From the NCBI GenBank assembly GCA_049510975.1, contig JBEKYM010000017.1, forward strand, positions 1 to 64,000: a stretch of 64,000 nucleotides of DNA, in the 5' to 3' direction. Shown piece after piece: positions 56,651-63,631 of the stretch (position 1 is the stretch's first letter; each line of letters starts with the position of its first letter). Both the position numbers and the translations under genes were made by a program. The DNA is from JAKACA01 sp049510975. GTDB lineage: Bacteria > Actinomycetota > Acidimicrobiia > Acidimicrobiales > Bog-793. The notes under the pieces are model-generated. The model did no database searches. It was not told the origin of the DNA and saw nothing but the letters and a program-made list of their open reading frames with translations.

Positions 56651-56803
56651 ATGACCCCCGGGGCCCGCGAGGCGGTTGCTGGACCGACTGGTACAACCCG
56701 ACGGCTCACCGGCCGGCAGCCCGGAGGTGACCGCGACGAGGTTGGCGGACCGACGCCGGCTGCCCGACTGGTCACCGGCAGCATCGCCGCCGGGGCCGGC
56801 TGA
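56651..56803 (+). CDS. Possible 50-residue leader ORF before fumarylacetoacetase
   Basis: A 50-codon frame placed exactly at the leaderless distance from a -10 hexamer, which ends TGATG so that its stop overlaps the fahA start by one base. The peptide (MTPGAREAVAGPTGTTRRLT...) is Gly/Ala/Arg/Thr-rich without a recognised domain. Translating ribosomes would run straight into fahA, which lacks a good Shine-Dalgarno. It may be a coupling leader more than a functional protein. Confidence 0.4.
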   Translation: MTPGAREAVAGPTGTTRRLTGRQPGGDRDEVGGPTPAARLVTGSIAAGAG

Positions 56804-58023
56804 TGAGCAGCGTCGCCGCCGGCGCCGAGGGCTCGGCCTTTCCCCTCGAGAACCTGCCGTACGGCGTCTTCGTCGAGCCGGCCTCCGCCCAAGCGCGCAT
56901 TGGTGTCGCCATCGGGGATCTCGTCCTCGATGCCGCCGGCGCTGCACGCTCCGCCGGGTTCGCCGACGCCGACGTGGAAATGCTCGCTGCCCCGGTCCTC
57001 AACCCGCTCATGGCAGCCGGACCCGCCGCCTGGCAGCGCGTCCGCCAGCACCTCGGCGAGCTGCTGGCCGACGACGGCAAGGCCGGCCTCGTGGCGGCCC
57101 ACCTCCACCGCCAGAGTGCTGTCGAGATGCTCCTGCCGTTCGAGGTGGCCGATTACGCCGACTTCTACTCCTCCGAGCAGCACGCCGAGAACGTCGGCCG
57201 CATCTTCCGGCCCGGTTCCGATCCGCTCAGCGCGAACTGGAAGCACCTCCCGATCGGCTACCACGGCCGAGCGGGCACCGTCGTCGTCTCCGGCACGCCG
57301 GTCAGGCGCCCCTGGGGGCAGGCCATGCCGGCGGGCGGCCGCTCACCGAGGTTTGCACCGTCGGAGCGGCTGGATGTGGAGGTGGAGGTGGGTTTCGTCG
57401 TGGGGGTCGGCTCGAGGCTCGGTGAGCCGGTGGCGGCGGGGTCCTTCGCCGATCACGTGTTCGGCATCTGCCTGCTGAACGACTGGTCCGCCCGCGACAT
57501 CCAGGCATTCGAGTCCGTGCCGCTCGGGCCGTTCCTCGGCAAGTCGTTCGCTACTTCCATCTCGCCGTGGATCGTCCCGCTGGCGGCGCTGCAAGCCGCT
57601 CGATGCGAGCCGCCGGCGCGCGACGTGGCCCCGTATCTGGCCGACGGCGAGCCATGGGGGCTCGACCTCCACTTGGAGCTCGAGTGCAACGGCAGCGTCG
57701 TCAGCCGGCCGCCGTTCGCAGGCATGTACTGGACGGGGGCGCAGCAGCTCGCCCATCTGACGGTGAACGGTGCCAGCCTCCGCACCGGCGATCTCTTCGG
57801 GTCCGGCACCGTGAGCGGTCCGAGCCCGTCAGAGCGCGGGTCGTTCCTCGAGCTGAGCTGGAACGGCGCCGAACCGGTGCGCCTGGCGGACGGCACGCGG
57901 CGCTCCTTCCTCGAGGACGGCGACGTCGTGATCATGCGAGGGACCGCGCCGGGGACGGCCGGTCGTCAGATCGGCCTCGGCGAGCTCGCCGGCAAGGTGC
58001 TCCCGGCGCTCGAGCGAGCCTGA
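56803..58023 (+). CDS. fahA: Fumarylacetoacetase
   Basis: A 406-residue hydrolase that cleaves fumarylacetoacetate to fumarate and acetoacetate, last step of tyrosine/homogentisate breakdown. An SH3-like N-terminal domain (about 1-110) precedes the catalytic domain. VADYADFYSSEQHAENVGRIFRP holds the first metal Asp and the catalytic His; EVEVGFVVG and LNDWSARDIQ hold the further metal ligands; GKSFATSISPWIVP is conserved. Length fits the family. No other homogentisate-pathway gene lies in the window. Start taken at TGATG junction with the short upstream ORF. Confidence 0.94.
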   Translation: MSSVAAGAEGSAFPLENLPYGVFVEPASAQARIGVAIGDLVLDAAGAARSAGFADADVEMLAAPVLNPLMAAGPAAWQRVRQHLGELLADDGKAGLVAAHLHRQSAVEMLLPFEVADYADFYSSEQHAENVGRIFRPGSDPLSANWKHLPIGYHGRAGTVVVSGTPVRRPWGQAMPAGGRSPRFAPSERLDVEVEVGFVVGVGSRLGEPVAAGSFADHVFGICLLNDWSARDIQAFESVPLGPFLGKSFATSISPWIVPLAALQAARCEPPARDVAPYLADGEPWGLDLHLELECNGSVVSRPPFAGMYWTGAQQLAHLTVNGASLRTGDLFGSGTVSGPSPSERGSFLELSWNGAEPVRLADGTRRSFLEDGDVVIMRGTAPGTAGRQIGLGELAGKVLPALERA

Positions 58024-58064
58024 GGGTCCGCGCCCGCCGGGTCGTCGACAGCAAGACTCGGGCC

Positions 58065-59021
58065 ATGCAGGCCAACCTTCTTCTCGCCGACGGATCCAGT
58101 GCGGAGGCCGACCTCCAGGCGGTCCAGGCGGCGCTGGGGTCGAAGCAGTCGTTCTGGCTCGACCTCGTCGATCTCGACGCCACTGGAGCAAGCTGGCTGG
58201 CGGACGTCTTCCACTTCCACCCGCTCGCCATCGAGGACGCCGAGCACTTCGGTCAGCGCCCCAAGCTCGACCGCTACGACGACTTCGTGCAGCTCGTGCT
58301 GTACGGCTCAGCCGACGAGGAGGCCGAGTCGACCGAGGTGCACGTGCTGTACTCGGAGGACTACGTCGTCACCGTTCGCCGCGGCGCCTGCAAGGTGATG
58401 GACGACGTGCGGGAACGGGCGATCGCCTGGCGCCACCACGACGCCGCCAGCAGCGTCATGCTGCTGTACCGGATCGCCGATGCGCTCGTGGACAGCTACT
58501 TCCCGGTGATGGCGCGTTTTGACGACACCATCGACGAGCTGGAGGAAGCCATCTTGAAGGCGCCCAACGACGCCCAGATCGGCACCCTGTTCGCCATGAA
58601 ACGCCAACTCATCTCGCTCCGCAAGCTCGTCACACCCGAGCGCGACCTCATGGCTTCCATCGTCGCCGGCACCGACCTGCCAGGGATGACTGACGACGCC
58701 GAACGGTATTTCCGCGATCTGTACGACCACCTCATCCGCCTCAGCGACCTTGTCGACAGCTACCGTGACCTGCTCACGAGTGCTGTCGACACACACCTGT
58801 CGACCGTCTCCAACCGCCTCAACGAGGTGATGAAGCAGCTGGCGATCATCGCCACGATCTTCCTGCCGCTGTCGTTCCTCACCGGTTTCTTCGGGCAGAA
58901 TTTCGCCTGGTTGGTCGCGAGGATCGGGGGGTTCTGGGTGTTCCTCTTCGCCGGCATCGGCAGCGAGCTCGTTGCCATCTATCTGCTGCTTCGCATGTTC
59001 CGCAAGCGCGGGTGGCTCTGA
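58065..59021 (+). CDS. CorA-family divalent cation transporter with GQN motif
   Basis: A 318-residue CorA-type protein for Mg2+/Co2+ or other cations. The cytoplasmic domain (about 1-250) has long helices (MARFDDTIDELEEAILKAP), followed by two membrane segments at the C-terminus. The pore signature after the first is FFGQN where most CorA have YGMN. The end is basic (FRKRGWL), as usual. The ATG is the only plausible start, 41 nt after the fahA stop. The change Met to Gln in the selectivity motif could alter ion choice. Confidence 0.9.
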   Translation: MQANLLLADGSSAEADLQAVQAALGSKQSFWLDLVDLDATGASWLADVFHFHPLAIEDAEHFGQRPKLDRYDDFVQLVLYGSADEEAESTEVHVLYSEDYVVTVRRGACKVMDDVRERAIAWRHHDAASSVMLLYRIADALVDSYFPVMARFDDTIDELEEAILKAPNDAQIGTLFAMKRQLISLRKLVTPERDLMASIVAGTDLPGMTDDAERYFRDLYDHLIRLSDLVDSYRDLLTSAVDTHLSTVSNRLNEVMKQLAIIATIFLPLSFLTGFFGQNFAWLVARIGGFWVFLFAGIGSELVAIYLLLRMFRKRGWL

Positions 59022-59094
59022 GCTGCACGGCAATCCCTCCTCAGATGACGTCCGTATCCCTCAGTACACGTCGTTGAGTCGTCGAGAAGTGGAG

Positions 59095-59100
59095 AAGGAG
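59095..59100 (+). promoter_or_regulatory. Shine-Dalgarno of the lipoprotein gene
   Basis: AAGGAG, 5 nt before the ATG at 59106. It decides the start. Confidence 0.6.
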
Positions 59101-59105
59101 CTGAG

Positions 59106-59648
59106 ATGGTCGTTGTCGCAAGGAGTGCCCGATCGTGGAGCGGTCGTGGCCGGCGCCTGAAGCTGGCGGGCGGCCTGGCCGCCATCGCCGTGCTGGCGGC
59201 TGCGTGTGGGTCCTCGTCGTCCAAGCCGGCGGCCACGACGACGACGAGCACGTCGAGCGCCACGACGAGCGTGGTGCTCGTCAAGACCGCCACGGTCGGC
59301 GGGAGCAGCGTCCTTGTCACCAACACGGGCTTGACGCTCTACAAGTACGGCCTCGACAAGCCGGGAAAGATCGCCTGCACGGCCTCGTGCGCGGCCAGCT
59401 GGCCCCCGCTCCTCGTGCCGAGCGGTTCGGCGTTGTCGATGAGCATGCACGGTCTCGGGACGCAAGCCCGCCCGGGCGGGGGCACGCAGGTCACCTTCAA
59501 CGGCTCGCCGTTGTACCGCTTCGCCGGCGACACCAAGGCCGGCCAGGACAACGGCGTGGGGATCCCGCACTGGTCCCTCGCCACGACCTCCTCGTCAGCC
59601 TCGACCACGACGACGACGAAGGCCTCCGGCGGGGGTTACGGCTACTGA
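59106..59648 (+). CDS. Secreted-repeat lipoprotein (COG4315-like)
   Basis: A 180-residue lipoprotein. A basic n-region and hydrophobic stretch end in the lipobox LAAAC, with Cys34 as the lipid site. A Ser/Thr/Ala linker leads into the family's paired repeats: TLYKYGLDKPGKIACTASC-AASWPP, with two cysteines, and VTFNGSPLYRFAGDTKAGQDNGVG. A Ser/Thr and Gly-rich tail ends YGY. Family function is unknown; members are often found with electron-transfer or stress genes. Outer face of the membrane. Confidence 0.85.
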   Translation: MVVVARSARSWSGRGRRLKLAGGLAAIAVLAAACGSSSSKPAATTTTSTSSATTSVVLVKTATVGGSSVLVTNTGLTLYKYGLDKPGKIACTASCAASWPPLLVPSGSALSMSMHGLGTQARPGGGTQVTFNGSPLYRFAGDTKAGQDNGVGIPHWSLATTSSSASTTTTTKASGGGYGY

Positions 59649-59677
59649 GCGGACCGCTGCCGGACCCCTCTGCTCAG
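59645..59677. terminator. Possible terminator between convergent genes
   Basis: CTGAGC (59645-59650) and GCTCAG (59672-59677) pair across both stop codons, in the same arrangement as at 24551-24595. Weak, no T run. Confidence 0.25.
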
Positions 59678-60561
59678 GGAGCCAGTGCTGCCGCCCGGGC
59701 GGCAAGGGTCGGGTCGTTCAAGTACGCGCACACCGTCTCGAAGTCGGCAGATGGACCCCGCCAGGCGAGGTCGTCGGCGGCGCCCAGCAACGAAGGTTCC
59801 ACCACGAGACGGGCCAGCTCCCGGAAGAGGAGGGCCAGCTCCATGTCCGTGCGAAGCGAAGCCGCCAGCGAGGCGGCGCGCACCCGCCGGGCGACCTCGG
59901 GCTCCCAGCCGGCCACGTCGAGCGGGATCGACTCGAGATCGCCGTAGTGATCGAGGACCGTGGCCGCCGACTGCTTGCCCCACCCGGCGAGGCCGGGGAA
60001 GCCGTCGGCGCTGTCGCCGACGAGCGCCAGCCAGTCGGGGATCGACGCCGGCCACACGCCGAACTTGTCGTGGACGCCGTCGGCGTCGATGACGAGCCGC
60101 TTGCGCCGGTCGAATTGAACGACGCGATCGCCGACGACGCACTGCCCGAGATCCTTGTCGGGCGTCCAGATGGCAACCTGCTCGACCTTCGCATCGGCCG
60201 CGCAGACGTGGGCGGCCGAAGCGAGGGCATCGTCGGCCTCCAGCTCGACCATCGGCCAGACCTTCACGCCGAGGGCGACGAGCGACTCCTCGACGAGCTC
60301 GAATTGCGAGCGCAGGACCGGGTCCACGCCCGCTCCGGTCTTGTAGCCGGGCCAGAGGTCGTTGCGGAACGATTCGATGACGTGATCGGTGGCGACCCCG
60401 ATGTGGCGCTCGCCGGACTCGAGCATCGTCACGACCGATGCCACGACGCCCCACGTCGCCGCGACGTCCTTGCCGTCGACGGCCGTCCGGGCCTGCCCGC
60501 GGCGCTGCCCGAAGAATTGGCGGAACAGCTCGTAGGTCCCGTCGACGAGGTGGACGATCAT
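59674..60561 (-). CDS. Stand-alone 5'-3' exonuclease (Pol I N-domain-like)
   Basis: A 295-residue PIN-like nuclease like the 5'-nuclease domain of DNA polymerase I. MIVHLVDGTYELFRQFFG starts the domain with the first metal Asp; VELEADDALAS and WTPDKDLGQCV give further acidic residues; the H3TH motif is GDSADGFPGLAGWGKQSAATVLDHYG. No polymerase domain is fused. The ATG overlaps the stop of the YihY gene (ATGA), so the two are translationally coupled. May process flaps or RNA primers. Confidence 0.88.
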   Translation of the reverse strand: MIVHLVDGTYELFRQFFGQRRGQARTAVDGKDVAATWGVVASVVTMLESGERHIGVATDHVIESFRNDLWPGYKTGAGVDPVLRSQFELVEESLVALGVKVWPMVELEADDALASAAHVCAADAKVEQVAIWTPDKDLGQCVVGDRVVQFDRRKRLVIDADGVHDKFGVWPASIPDWLALVGDSADGFPGLAGWGKQSAATVLDHYGDLESIPLDVAGWEPEVARRVRAASLAASLRTDMELALLFRELARLVVEPSLLGAADDLAWRGPSADFETVCAYLNDPTLAARAAALAP

Positions 60562-61469
60562 GGGCCCGAACCTAGGTCCTGTGGCGGCGGTGGGTCGGCC
60601 GGCGTCGGCGGGCGCTCTACCTCGCAGTTGACCTCCGCGCCGACGAGCACGGCCAAGCCCGTGAGGTAGAGCCACAGCAGCAGGACGGCGACGTCGGCGA
60701 AGGTGCCATAGCTGCGCGTCTCATGGCCGAAGCGGTTGAGATACACCGAGAAGCCCAACGACGCCAGCAGCCACCCGACTGTCGCCACGACGCTGCCCGG
60801 CGTGATCCACCGCCAGACGAAGCGCTCCCGCCGCGGACCGATGGCGTAGTACGCCGACAAGAGCAACATGATGAGGATGAGGGCTCCCACCCAACGCAAG
60901 GTGGTCCAGGCGAAGCTCGCCGCCGGCTTGACGAGGGGGAAGTGGGAGGGGAGGAGCGAGCGGATGGGATCGCCGAGCACGAGCAGGGTGGAGGCGGAGG
61001 CCCCGAGCACGAGGGTGAGCAGCAACAGCGGCACGGCCATCGCCCGCCGGCCCAGGTAACCGCGGTCATTCTTCACCTCGTAGGCGACGTCGAGCCCGAT
61101 CTGGAGAGCCGCCATGGCCTCGGTGGCGCTCCAGATCGCCACGATGATGCCGAGGACGATCTCGACCGTACTCGTGCCCTTGGCCGGGTGCTGAAGCGCC
61201 TCGGTGAGAATCTGGGACGTCTGTTGGGGCATGATCGCCCCGACGCCGTGCAGGATGCTGTGCAGGGTGCCCGGAGAGAGCCCGACCAGGCCGCACACCC
61301 CGATGATGGCGACGGCTGCCGGGAAGATGGCAAGGAACCAGTGGAAAGCGAGGCTGCCGGCGATCGTCGTGACGCGATCTTGCAGCGCCTCGGTCGTCGT
61401 CCGCCGGCCGATGGCGACGGCTCGGCGCAGCCGTCGCCGTAGCGCCTCGGGCCAGCTGGCGGGATTCAT
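60558..61469 (-). CDS. YihY/BrkB-family membrane protein
   Basis: A 303-residue protein of the YihY family (formerly linked by error to RNase BN). About six membrane segments; landmarks are TIAGSLAFHWFLAIFPAAVAIIG and NRFGHETRSYGTFADVAVLLLWLYLTGLAVLVGAEVN, given here as a region spanning about residues 232-270, and the SAxxA-type loop. The cytoplasmic C-terminus is proline-rich. Function is unknown. A weak hexamer CAGGAT lies 7 nt before the ATG. Divergent from rpiA with only 35 nt between. Confidence 0.85.
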   Translation of the reverse strand: MNPASWPEALRRRLRRAVAIGRRTTTEALQDRVTTIAGSLAFHWFLAIFPAAVAIIGVCGLVGLSPGTLHSILHGVGAIMPQQTSQILTEALQHPAKGTSTVEIVLGIIVAIWSATEAMAALQIGLDVAYEVKNDRGYLGRRAMAVPLLLLTLVLGASASTLLVLGDPIRSLLPSHFPLVKPAASFAWTTLRWVGALILIMLLLSAYYAIGPRRERFVWRWITPGSVVATVGWLLASLGFSVYLNRFGHETRSYGTFADVAVLLLWLYLTGLAVLVGAEVNCEVERPPTPADPPPPQDLGSGP

Positions 61470-61476
61470 CGCCCTG

Positions 61477-61482
61477 ATCCTG
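61477..61482 (-). promoter_or_regulatory. Weak -10 of the YihY gene
   Basis: CAGGAT, 7 nt before ATG, first base off consensus. Confidence 0.25.
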
Positions 61483-61489
61483 CCCGAAG

Positions 61490-61495
61490 TAAGGT
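61490..61495 (+). promoter_or_regulatory. Leaderless -10 of rpiA
   Basis: TAAGGT, 9 nt before ATG. Confidence 0.5.
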
Positions 61496-61504
61496 CCGAG
61501 GGGG

Positions 61505-62167
61505 ATGCGATCGCCCGACGAGCTCAACGCCGAGAAGCGGCTGGCGGCCGAGTCGGCCGCCCTCCTCGTCGAAGACGGGATGCGGGTCGGACTCGGCACC
61601 GGCTCGACGGTGGCCCACCTGCTGCCGGCCCTGGCCGCCCGGCAGCTCGCCATCGTCTGCGTGGCGACCTCGGTCGCCACCGAGGTCGGAGGCCGCCGCC
61701 TCGGGCTCGACATCCAGCCCTTCGACCGGCTCGATCGACTCGACATCGCCATCGACGGCGCCGACGAGGTCGCTGCTGACTTCTGGCTCGTGAAGGGCGG
61801 CGGCGGGGCCCACACGCGGGAGAAGATCGTCGCGGCGGCGGCCGACCGGTTCGTCGTCATCGTTTCGTCGGACAAGCTCGTGGAGGCGGTGAGGGGGCCG
61901 GTGCCGTTGGAGCTGTTGGGTTTCGGGTTGGCGGCCACGTTGCGGGCCGTCTCCTCGCTCGGTGCTTGCGAGTTGCGGGATGCCCCGCTCACGCCCGACG
62001 GCGGTGTGCTGGCCGACTATGGCGGCGCGGTGCTCGACGTCGCCGCGCTTGCCAGCCGCCTCAGCGCCCTGCCGGGAGTCGTCGATCACGGGCTGTTCCC
62101 GCCTGAGCTGGTGCACGAGGTCGTCGTTGCCCGCGGCGACGTCGTCGAGCATCTCCGTTCTTCGTGA
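61505..62167 (+). CDS. rpiA: Ribose-5-phosphate isomerase A
   Basis: A 220-residue isomerase that converts ribose-5-P and ribulose-5-P. VGLGTGSTVAHLL is the phosphate loop, DIAIDGADEVAADFWLVKGGGGAHTREKIVA contains the catalytic Asp and Lys region (Asp in DGADE, Glu in TREK), and VVIVSSDKLV is conserved. It complements tkt, tal and pgl located 32-36 kb away. The 3' end overlaps the oppositely oriented erm-type gene by 107 nt. The start is set by the leaderless -10. Confidence 0.94.
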   Translation: MRSPDELNAEKRLAAESAALLVEDGMRVGLGTGSTVAHLLPALAARQLAIVCVATSVATEVGGRRLGLDIQPFDRLDRLDIAIDGADEVAADFWLVKGGGGAHTREKIVAAAADRFVVIVSSDKLVEAVRGPVPLELLGFGLAATLRAVSSLGACELRDAPLTPDGGVLADYGGAVLDVAALASRLSALPGVVDHGLFPPELVHEVVVARGDVVEHLRSS

Positions 62168-62717
62168 TGCGCCGAGGCGGAAGGCGAGCCTCGATCCGGA
62201 GCACGACCGTGTCCATCGGCGCCGGCGGCTGGAAGGCGCGGCGGGGGAGCGGACGGCCGGCCGACATCTTGAACTGCTGAGCCCACCGCCCGACCGCCGG
62301 CGCCTGCGGTGAGAGCCACCGGGCCGCCACGTGGCTCGGGACGACGAGGTCGGCGCGGACGAGCCGGCTTCCGGGGGCGAGCAGCCGTCGCAAGAGGGCA
62401 GTCGTGATGGCAAACGGTGGGTTGGCGACGACCCGGAAGCCTTGGCGGGGGAGCCGAAGGTCGCTGGCGTCGGCTTGGACGACGACTACGCCATCGCCGG
62501 CGAAGCGCTCCCTCAAGAAACGCGCCCGTTCGTCATGGAGCTCCACGGCAACGACGCGTGCTCCTGCCTCGACGAGCGGGCGCGTGATCGATCCGTGCCC
62601 GGCGCCGACGTCGAGCACGAGGTCGCCCGGTGCGACGGCGGCGTCCTCCACGAGGAGCGCGGCCCATCGGCTATCGAGCCGGTGATACCCCCACCAGGGC
62701 GGCGGCCGCCCTGACAC
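62061..62717 (-). CDS. Erm-type rRNA adenine N6-methyltransferase
   Basis: A 218-residue KsgA/Erm-family methylase. Motif I is VLDVGAGHGSITRPLVEAG, motif IV VANPPFAIT (N6-adenine methylase NPPF), with VVAVELHDERARFL between. Short C-terminal part compared with KsgA suggests an Erm-like 23S rRNA enzyme, hence possible macrolide/lincosamide resistance. The last 30 residues (RRRRRGQRRPRAPAQAG) are basic and overlap rpiA. Start is GTG, with no Shine-Dalgarno; an upstream leaderless ORF overlaps it. KsgA proper is longer, about 270 residues, and is less likely. Confidence 0.82.
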   Translation of the reverse strand: MSGRPPPWWGYHRLDSRWAALLVEDAAVAPGDLVLDVGAGHGSITRPLVEAGARVVAVELHDERARFLRERFAGDGVVVVQADASDLRLPRQGFRVVANPPFAITTALLRRLLAPGSRLVRADLVVPSHVAARWLSPQAPAVGRWAQQFKMSAGRPLPRRAFQPPAPMDTVVLRIEARLPPRRITKNGDARRRRRGQRRPRAPAQAGTARDRRLPAGR

Positions 62718-62739
62718 GGCGGACCATGACCATTGTCAT
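62671..62739 (-). CDS. Possible leaderless leader peptide overlapping erm
   Basis: A 22-codon ORF whose ATG lies 7 nt after TAAGGT, the standard leaderless spacing here. It begins MTMVMVRRVR, runs in another frame across the erm GTG at 62717 and stops 46 nt inside erm. Ribosomes on it would affect initiation at the erm start. Leader peptides are a known way to control erm genes, but this exact arrangement is inference. Confidence 0.35.
   Translation of the reverse strand: MTMVMVRRVRAAAALVGVSPAR
62726..62739. promoter_or_regulatory. Short inverted repeat in the erm leader
   Basis: ATGAC-CATT-GTCAT, a perfect 5-bp inverted repeat directly downstream of the -10 TAAGGT. Possible operator or RNA hairpin. 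Confidence 0.3.
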
Positions 62740-62746
62740 ACCGGTC

Positions 62747-62752
62747 ACCTTA
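62747..62752 (-). promoter_or_regulatory. -10 of the erm transcript
   Basis: TAAGGT on the minus strand, 7 nt before the leader ATG and 29 nt before the erm GTG. The upstream 15 nt are AT-rich for this genome. Confidence 0.45.
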
Positions 62753-62800
62753 TTTGATCTGCTAGTTGCTCCGCGTCCGGCTCGCGTCCTGTGCCGGAAC

Positions 62801-63631
62801 TCAGCCGAGATAGCTCGTGGTCGTGGAGACCTTCTCCGAGCCGCAGCCGTGTGTTCCCGGCAGGCCGAAGCCGTCCTTCGTCTCGGTGTCGATCGTGCAG
62901 GCGTCGGCTACGTAGGAAAAGCTCGGCTCGGTAGCCTTGAACGACACGTGGAACGTCGCCTCGTACTCGTCGGCGACCTTCGGGACGGGCGTCGTCTTGC
63001 TGCCGGTCCAGCCCTCCTGCAGGTACATGTACTTCGGCGATGGGGGGGTGCCCGACTTGGCGAAGTTCACGCCCAGATAGACGCGGTAGGGCTTCGTGAG
63101 CTCGTATTTGCTGACACCGGCCGGCAGAAAGCGCAGGAGCGTGAAGGTGACACGGCAGGTGCCACCCGAGCAGGAAACCTGGCCGCCGGCGAGCGTGCGC
63201 GTGGACACGACGTAGACCGTCTGCAGCTGGAAGGTGTTGTTCACCGAGCCGTTCGGGTTGAGCAGCTCGACGAAGTACTCCGTCGCCCGCTGCGGCTGCA
63301 CCGAGAACGAGAAGGGCGCCGTGCCGTTCTGGGCGACCTTGAGGGTCTCCTTCTGGCCGGCCTGCATGGCTCCGGTGAACGGGAACGGCTTGGAGAAAAT
63401 CTGCGCGCTGGCGCCTTGGGGCGCGTTCGAGAACGTGCCCGCCTGGGCGATGGGAGTCGAAACCCCCTGATTCTTGTAACCGAACGTCGTGTAGGTGATC
63501 GAGCCGGACGCCCGGACGGAAGCGGCGCGTGGCGCGGCCGAAGCCGCCGCGCCCCCCGAAGTCGCCAGCGTGGCCAGGACCACCGCCGCTCCGGCCGCCG
63601 CCAATAAACGAGTACCCAGTCGAGACTTCAT
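62801..63631 (-). CDS. Exported protein of unknown function
   Basis: A 276-residue protein, not recognised. A Sec signal peptide (about 1-32: basic MKSRLGTR, hydrophobic core, likely cut after ASAAP or nearby) is followed by a beta-rich mature part of about 245 residues with many Thr, Ser, Tyr. Cysteine pairs CSGGTC and C-(14)-C near the end (in ADACTIDT to GTHGCGSE) probably form disulfides. The ATG has GGAGG four nt upstream. It precedes the erm gene by 84 nt in the same direction but looks functionally unrelated. No anchor, so it is likely secreted. Confidence 0.75.
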   Translation of the reverse strand: MKSRLGTRLLAAAGAAVVLATLATSGGAAASAAPRAASVRASGSITYTTFGYKNQGVSTPIAQAGTFSNAPQGASAQIFSKPFPFTGAMQAGQKETLKVAQNGTAPFSFSVQPQRATEYFVELLNPNGSVNNTFQLQTVYVVSTRTLAGGQVSCSGGTCRVTFTLLRFLPAGVSKYELTKPYRVYLGVNFAKSGTPPSPKYMYLQEGWTGSKTTPVPKVADEYEATFHVSFKATEPSFSYVADACTIDTETKDGFGLPGTHGCGSEKVSTTTSYLG

